In this document: piece by piece, positions 61,914-64,000 of the stretch
Position numbering within the stretch: the stretch's first letter is position 1
Layout: every line of letters begins with the position of its first letter
Assembly: GCA_025456085.1 (NCBI GenBank)
Contig: JALOLF010000004.1
Location: 19,239 to 83,238 of the forward strand
DNA length: 64,000 nucleotides
DNA from: Acidimicrobiales bacterium
GTDB taxonomy: Bacteria; Actinomycetota; Acidimicrobiia; Acidimicrobiales; Acidimicrobilacustridaceae
Direction of reading: 5' to 3'
Position numbers and translations under genes: made by a program
Notes under the pieces: generated by a model
Seen by the model: the letters and a program-made list of their open reading frames with translations, nothing else
Told to the model about the DNA's origin: nothing
Database searches by the model: none

Positions 61914-62422
61914 GACAACACCTCCCTCAGCGCGCTGCGGCCGCGATGGATGCGGCTGCGGACGGTGCCCACCGGCACGTCCACCATCTCGGAGATCTCC
62001 TGGTACGGAAGCCCCACGACGTCGCACAGCACCACGGCCACCCTGTAGTCCTCGGGGAGGTTGAGGAGTGCAGCTTGCACGTGATCGGGGAGGTTTGCGG
62101 CATCGAGCGCCTCATCCGCGGCGATCGCGCCGGGGATGACCCGCTCGGCGTCCTCGGGGAGGGCCTCCACCGGGCGGCGCTGCCGACGCCGGACGTCGTC
62201 GAGGAAGGCGTTCGTGGTGATGCGGGAGAGCCAGGCCTCCATGGAGCCCGGCTGATAGGTCGCCAATCCTCGTTGCACGCGAAGCAACACGTCCTGCACC
62301 AGATCCTGTGCGTCGTCACGGTTCCCGGTGAGCCGGTACGCAACCGTGTAGAGGAACCGCCCGTGGATCCGGGCCACTTCCTCCCAGGTCGGTACCCGGT
62401 CGGCGTCATCGCTGACCGTCAC
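61910..62422 (-). CDS. sigE: ECF RNA polymerase sigma factor (SigE-like)
   Basis: 170 residues; GTG 62422. Region 2: IHGRFLYTVAYRLTGNRDDAQDLVQDVLLRV (~19-49), with the DAQDLVQ core helix and RITTNAFLDDVRRR of 2.3-2.4. Region 4: LPEDYRVAVVLCDVVGLPYQEISEMVDVPVGTVRSRIHRGR (~122-162). No extra domains. Coupled to the anti-sigma gene; preceded by a GGAACC-N17-GTTT promoter that it may recognise itself. The order sigma, anti-sigma, with htrA and tatA nearby, follows the mycobacterial sigE-rseA-htrA-tatB locus. Confidence 0.92.
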   Translation of the reverse strand: MTVSDDADRVPTWEEVARIHGRFLYTVAYRLTGNRDDAQDLVQDVLLRVQRGLATYQPGSMEAWLSRITTNAFLDDVRRRQRRPVEALPEDAERVIPGAIAADEALDAANLPDHVQAALLNLPEDYRVAVVLCDVVGLPYQEISEMVDVPVGTVRSRIHRGRSALREVLS

Positions 62423-62517
62423 GCCGAACCCACTGGTCCGGGGAGTCCGACGACCCCGACGAAGGGGTCAATGCGAACGAACCGGCCGGCGGAGTCGGAG
62501 ATCAGGCTCACCATGCA

Positions 62518-62543
62518 AACGACGCTCGAGCGCAACTGGTTCC
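62518..62543 (-). promoter_or_regulatory. Putative autoregulated ECF promoter of sigE
   Basis: Minus strand GGAACC (62543-62538), 17 nt, GTT (62520-62518), equivalent to GGAAC-N18-GTT. It predicts a start near 62510 and a leader of about 90 nt before GTG 62422. Confidence 0.65.
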
Positions 62544-62562
62544 CGGTGCGGGAACGGGTGGA

Positions 62563-62754
62563 TCAGGCGTTCTGCGAGGGCGACGACGAGGGACCGTCGT
62601 CGGTGTCCTCCTCGGTCTGCGCCTTCTTGAACTCTTTCTGCGCCTGACCGAGTGACTTCGCCAGCTTCGGGAGCTGCGATCCACCGAAGATCAGCAGGAT
62701 CACGGCGAATACCAGGATGAGTTCTCCGCCTCCGAGGCCAGCCATGTCCGACAC
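62563..62754 (-). CDS. tatA: Twin-arginine translocase subunit TatA
   Basis: 63 residues; ATG 62754. One N-terminal helix (GGGELILVFAVILLIFGGSQLP), the hinge FGG-LP, and the amphipathic helix LAKSLGQAQKEFKKAQ match TatA rather than the longer TatB. The tail is acidic and Ser/Pro-rich. It contributes to the Tat export pore. Other tat genes are not in the window. Confidence 0.9.
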   Translation of the reverse strand: MSDMAGLGGGELILVFAVILLIFGGSQLPKLAKSLGQAQKEFKKAQTEEDTDDGPSSSPSQNA

Positions 62755-62825
62755 CCTAGCTCACCGGAGCAGCGCAGCGGCAACGCGGCTCGCCCGACCA
62801 CCCGGACGCGCGGGAGACTCCTCAC

Positions 62826-63629
62826 GTGCTCGAAGTCGTCGTCAACATCAGCGAAGGGCGGCGACTCGACGTCGTCGGCCTCGTGACCCGGGCCGGCGGC
62901 CCCGATGTGCTGGACGTGCACACCGACGCGGACCACAACCGCTCGGTACTCACCCTGGTCGGCGAGGGTGCCGCCCGGGCCGTCGCCGCCGCCGCCGTGC
63001 TGCAGCTCGACCTGCGTACCCACCGGGGGGTGCACCCCCGCATCGGAGTGCTCGACGTCGTGCCCTTCGTGCCCCTTGGGCCTTCGACGTTGCGCGACGC
63101 CCTCGACGCCCGCGACGCGTTCGCCCGCTGGCTGGGCGACGACCTCGGGGTGCCATGCTTCCTCTACGGCCCCGAGCGGTCGTTGCCGACCGTGCGCCGC
63201 TCGGCGTTCACCGACCTGGCGCCCGATACCGGGCCGCGACACCCGCATCCCACCGCGGGAGCGACCGCTGTCGGCGCCCGCCTGCCGTTGGTGGCCTACA
63301 ACCTGTGGTTGGCCGAACCCGATCTGGCGCGTGCCCGCGCCATCGCCGCAGGGCTTCGCGGACCGACGGTACGGGCTCTGGGACTGGCCGTCGCAGACGC
63401 GGTGCAGGTGTCGATGAACCTGGTCGCGCCGGACGTCACCGGACCCGCCGACGTCTACGACCTCGTGTCACGGGAGGCCGCCGTCGCCCGGGCGGAACTG
63501 GTGGGGCTGCTCCCGGCCGCGGTGCTGCGCCGCACACCCCGCGAGCGCTGGGCCGAGCTCGACCTGGCCGAGGACCGCACCATCGAAGCGCGGCTCGCGA
63601 CCACTGGCCGCACCGTCGACGACCCCTGA
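62826..63629 (+). CDS. Glutamate formimidoyltransferase-like protein (FTCD N-domain)
   Basis: 267 residues; GTG 62826. The N terminus VVVNISEGRRLDVV and the motif DADHNRSVLTLVG are family hallmarks, with THRGVHPRIGVLDVVPFVPLG holding the catalytic His and the folate-binding region. PLVAYNLWL and VQVSMNLVAP continue the second half. The enzyme transfers a formimino or formyl group between glutamate and tetrahydrofolate. Slightly shorter than typical (~300). Histidine-degradation genes are not adjacent. Confidence 0.9.
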   Translation: MLEVVVNISEGRRLDVVGLVTRAGGPDVLDVHTDADHNRSVLTLVGEGAARAVAAAAVLQLDLRTHRGVHPRIGVLDVVPFVPLGPSTLRDALDARDAFARWLGDDLGVPCFLYGPERSLPTVRRSAFTDLAPDTGPRHPHPTAGATAVGARLPLVAYNLWLAEPDLARARAIAAGLRGPTVRALGLAVADAVQVSMNLVAPDVTGPADVYDLVSREAAVARAELVGLLPAAVLRRTPRERWAELDLAEDRTIEARLATTGRTVDDP

Positions 63630-63656
63630 TCGACGGGCCCGAGGGGAACCGAGGTG

Positions 63657-63968
63657 TCAGGCGGAGGCGCCGGCCGATGCCACGGCCACGGGCACGCCGG
63701 CCGAACCGGCGCGGGCCAGGGCACGCTGGCGGCGGATGCGGCGCCGCTCGCGCTCGCTCATCCCGCCCCAGATGCCGAACTTCTCGCCGTTGGCCAGTGC
63801 ATACTCGAGGCAGTCCTCGCGCACCACACAACCCCGGCAGACCTCTTTCGCCTCGCGGGTCGAGGCCCCCCGCTCCGGGAAGAACAGATCAGGATCCACG
63901 CCGAGGCAGTTGGCGTAGTCCTGCCAGGACTTGTCCACGGACGCATCTCCGGCTGCTGCACTGCGCAT
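63657..63968 (-). CDS. whiB2: WhiB2-like iron-sulfur regulator
   Basis: 103 residues; ATG 63968 with GGAG upstream. Cluster cysteines Cys21, Cys44, Cys47 and Cys53. LFFPERGASTREAKEVCRGC, ECLEYALANGEKFGIWGG-like text (here DCLEYALANGEKFGIWGG) and SERERRRIRR closely follow WhiB2/WhmD, the septation regulator of actinobacteria. The C-terminal Ala/Val-rich tail is short and variable. The gene is convergent with the formiminotransferase-like gene. Confidence 0.93.
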   Translation of the reverse strand: MRSAAAGDASVDKSWQDYANCLGVDPDLFFPERGASTREAKEVCRGCVVREDCLEYALANGEKFGIWGGMSERERRRIRRQRALARAGSAGVPVAVASAGASA

Positions 63969-64000
63969 GTCCGGTCTCCTTCTCCCTGCCTGGGCAGGGA

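Overview
The window is a chromosomal segment of a very high G+C actinobacterium. The evidence is two WhiB proteins, an InhA-type enoyl reductase (Tyr154/Lys161 spacing), a SenX3-RegX3-type phosphate two-component system, a UPF0182 protein, an HtrA/ECF-sigma/TatA neighbourhood like the mycobacterial sigE locus, and an initiator tRNA with encoded CCA. The gene set and the pervasive leaderless starts suggest a free-living lineage such as class Acidimicrobiia; that assignment is inference.

Region 1 (1 to about 12,113) is the right part of an integrated conjugative or mobilisable element. On the minus strand, an operon with 4-nt overlaps between its first coupled genes encodes a ParB-like protein, a winged-helix-like protein, a VQT-repeat protein, a degenerate ParA/MinD-like protein and a MobF relaxase that runs off the left edge. 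On the plus strand lie a NucS-like nuclease, an excisionase, a tyrosine recombinase and three cargo genes, including a zinc-ribbon/glycine-rich/alpha-beta hydrolase protein. The element probably ends at the 3' end of tRNA-fMet (12,114-12,190).

Region 2 (12.2-32.6 kb) is core metabolism: an InhA-like reductase, a tightly coupled dabB-dabA-PII-like operon for inorganic carbon accumulation, two enoyl-CoA hydratase paralogues (a third lies at its right end), a thioredoxin-CcdA fusion, an N-acyl-amino-acid amidohydrolase-like enzyme, UPF0182, a PDZ-Lon protease and a membrane-peptide/HEAT-repeat pair.

Region 3 (32.7-43.3 kb) has moaE, a small membrane protein and mreB leading directly into a branched-chain amino-acid-type ABC transporter (livG-F-H-M-K), then a degenerate HtrA-like protein, an epimerase and a zincin-like protein.

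Region 4 (43.4-57.8 kb) is a phosphate island: an MFS protein with a repeat tail, regX3, senX3, two phoU genes, pstBACS with an upstream PHO box, then a Nudix hydrolase, a CYTH-CHAD protein, polyphosphate kinase and an LPXTG-type surface protein.

Region 5 (58-64 kb) is an envelope-stress block: htrA, whiB, anti-sigma factor, ECF sigma factor and tatA, followed by a formiminotransferase-like gene and a WhiB2-like gene. Two ECF-type promoters (GGAAC-N18-GT) can be read here.

Two gene-expression themes recur. Many genes start at an ATG/GTG 6-8 nt after a TAnnnT -10 box (leaderless transcripts). At least two genes (mreB, senX3), probably three, appear to start at CTG.
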